DNA from: Thalassiosira profunda
Lineage: Eukaryota; Bacillariophyta; Thalassiosirophyceae; Thalassiosirales; Thalassiosiraceae
Direction: 5' to 3'
NCBI GenBank assembly: GCA_036939355.1
Contig: JALLAP010000262.1
Coordinates: 1-17,653, forward strand
DNA length: 17,653 nucleotides
The position numbers and the translations under genes are program-made. Shown piece by piece: positions 17,218 through 17,653 of the stretch; within the stretch, counting starts at the first letter, position 1; the number at the start of each line of letters is the position of its first letter. Under the pieces are notes generated by a model. That model did not search any database and was not told the origin of the DNA. It saw only the letters and a program-made list of their open reading frames with translations.

Positions 17218-17653
17218 TTAAAACGTGGGAAAGGACGTCAAGGCGGGCGAGGGAGCCTGTTTCGCATCAAATGCATCGACAGCGAAAGTTGAGCAAGACG
17301 AAATCACAGGCAGAGTAAGTAATGTACACAAGATGTGATTGCACTCACCCCCGTCCCGGCGCAGTAGCAGCAGTTCTCGTTCGCGGCGCCCATGTCGCCC
17401 ACGTACATGTCTCCGTACGTGGGACACCCAGGCGTGTCCATCATTTCGAACCACGTGCAGTCGTCGCCGTGCGAATCCCTCCAGTTCGGCGTGTTGCCCT
17501 CGCACGGTGACGTGGGCTTGGCCGTGGGAACCACGGGCTCGGTGGGGAAGGGAGTGTGCGGAGGGTACGTGGGAAATGGCGTGGACGGAGCGCGAGTGAT
17601 CGTGGGAGGATACGTGGGATAAGGCGACGGCTGCGGCGTTACCACCGGTGACT
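17218..17653 (-). CDS. Secreted Pro/Thr-rich protein, C-terminal part with NCCYC-type Cys domain (5' end beyond window)
   Basis: The frame is open from the right edge. Visible residues begin SPVVTPQPSPYPTYPP, a Pro/Thr/Ser-rich linker of about 50 residues with TYPP and PFPT repeats that is probably O-glycosylated. A Cys domain follows: SPCEGNTPNWRDSHGDDCTW, FEMMDTPGCPTYGDMYVG, then AANENCCYCAGTG. This W-x-D-S-x-G-D-x-C-x-W ... CP-x-x-G ... NCCYC layout is frequent in extracellular proteins of diatoms, from memory. The proposed structure is an exon ending at 17349, a 92-nt intron, and a last exon 17256-17218 encoding APSPALTSFPTF and a TAA stop, all in phase 0. Without splicing the frame would end at 17304. 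The N-terminal, possibly enzymatic, part lies outside the window. Confidence 0.7.
   Translation of the reverse strand, partial: VTGGNAAAVALSHVSSHDHSRSVHAISHVPSAHSLPHRARGSHGQAHVTVRGQHAELEGFARRRLHVVRNDGHAWVSHVRRHVRGRHGRRERELLLLRRDGGECNHILCTLLTLPVISSCSTFAVDAFDAKQAPSPALTSFPTF
17257..17348 (-). other. Probable intron in the secreted-protein gene
   Basis: The donor GACGGG|GTGAGTG matches the window consensus exactly. The acceptor GCGAAACAG|GCT is weaker because it lacks a pyrimidine tract. The length is 92 nt, phase 0. An alternative acceptor further downstream cannot be excluded. Confidence 0.55.

Noticed and set aside
1..17653. tRNA, rRNA, transposon and CRISPR signals.
   Set aside because: No T-loop/cloverleaf, rRNA-like stretch, terminal repeats, transposase motif or regularly spaced repeats were seen by eye; a computational scan was not possible.

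Overview
The window is nuclear DNA from a eukaryote with a compact genome. Short introns (64-92 nt) begin with GTGAGT, GTGAGC or GTAAGT and end in CAG or TAG. The protein families are eukaryotic: VPS15, a Qa-SNARE, an ionotropic glutamate receptor and an RWD-domain protein. Several others look like families of photosynthetic stramenopiles: the F-box/LRR-like protein with cysteine pairs and a DEK_C-like end, the secreted Pro/Thr-rich protein ending in a NCCYC-type domain, the triple-repeat protein, and the small protein with a SMRRTEASRRQVM helix. I favour an ochrophyte (a diatom or close relative such as a bolidophyte or pelagophyte). This is an inference from family content, not from a marker gene.

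There are eleven protein-coding genes, and their strands alternate perfectly (- + - + - + - + - + -). In order: an RWD-domain protein (partial, left edge, -); a single-pass membrane protein (+); a nuclear-looking triple-repeat protein (-); an LRR/zinc-binding/DEK_C-like protein (+); an ionotropic glutamate receptor-like channel (-, 2 exons); VPS15, the regulatory (pseudo)kinase of class III PI3K (+, 3 exons); a syntaxin-18/Ufe1-type SNARE (-, 2 exons); a membrane protein with a bacterial-PH-like domain (+); a protein with an RVxF-like motif and coiled coil (-); a small helical protein (+); and the C-terminal part of a secreted Pro/Thr-rich protein (right edge, -, probably 2 exons). Genes therefore meet tail to tail across 68-290 bp and head to head across 127-630 bp shared upstream regions.

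No rRNA, tRNA, transposon, CRISPR or prokaryotic element was recognised. VPS15 and the syntaxin both serve endomembrane trafficking, but nothing else suggests a functional cluster. The points most worth a second look are: the loss of the catalytic aspartate in VPS15 (HGH for HGD); an in-frame cysteine-rich segment downstream of the LRR gene's stop that looks like an extra exon; an undescribed three-copy domain; the strict strand alternation; and a palindromic TTGCAA motif abutting several start codons.
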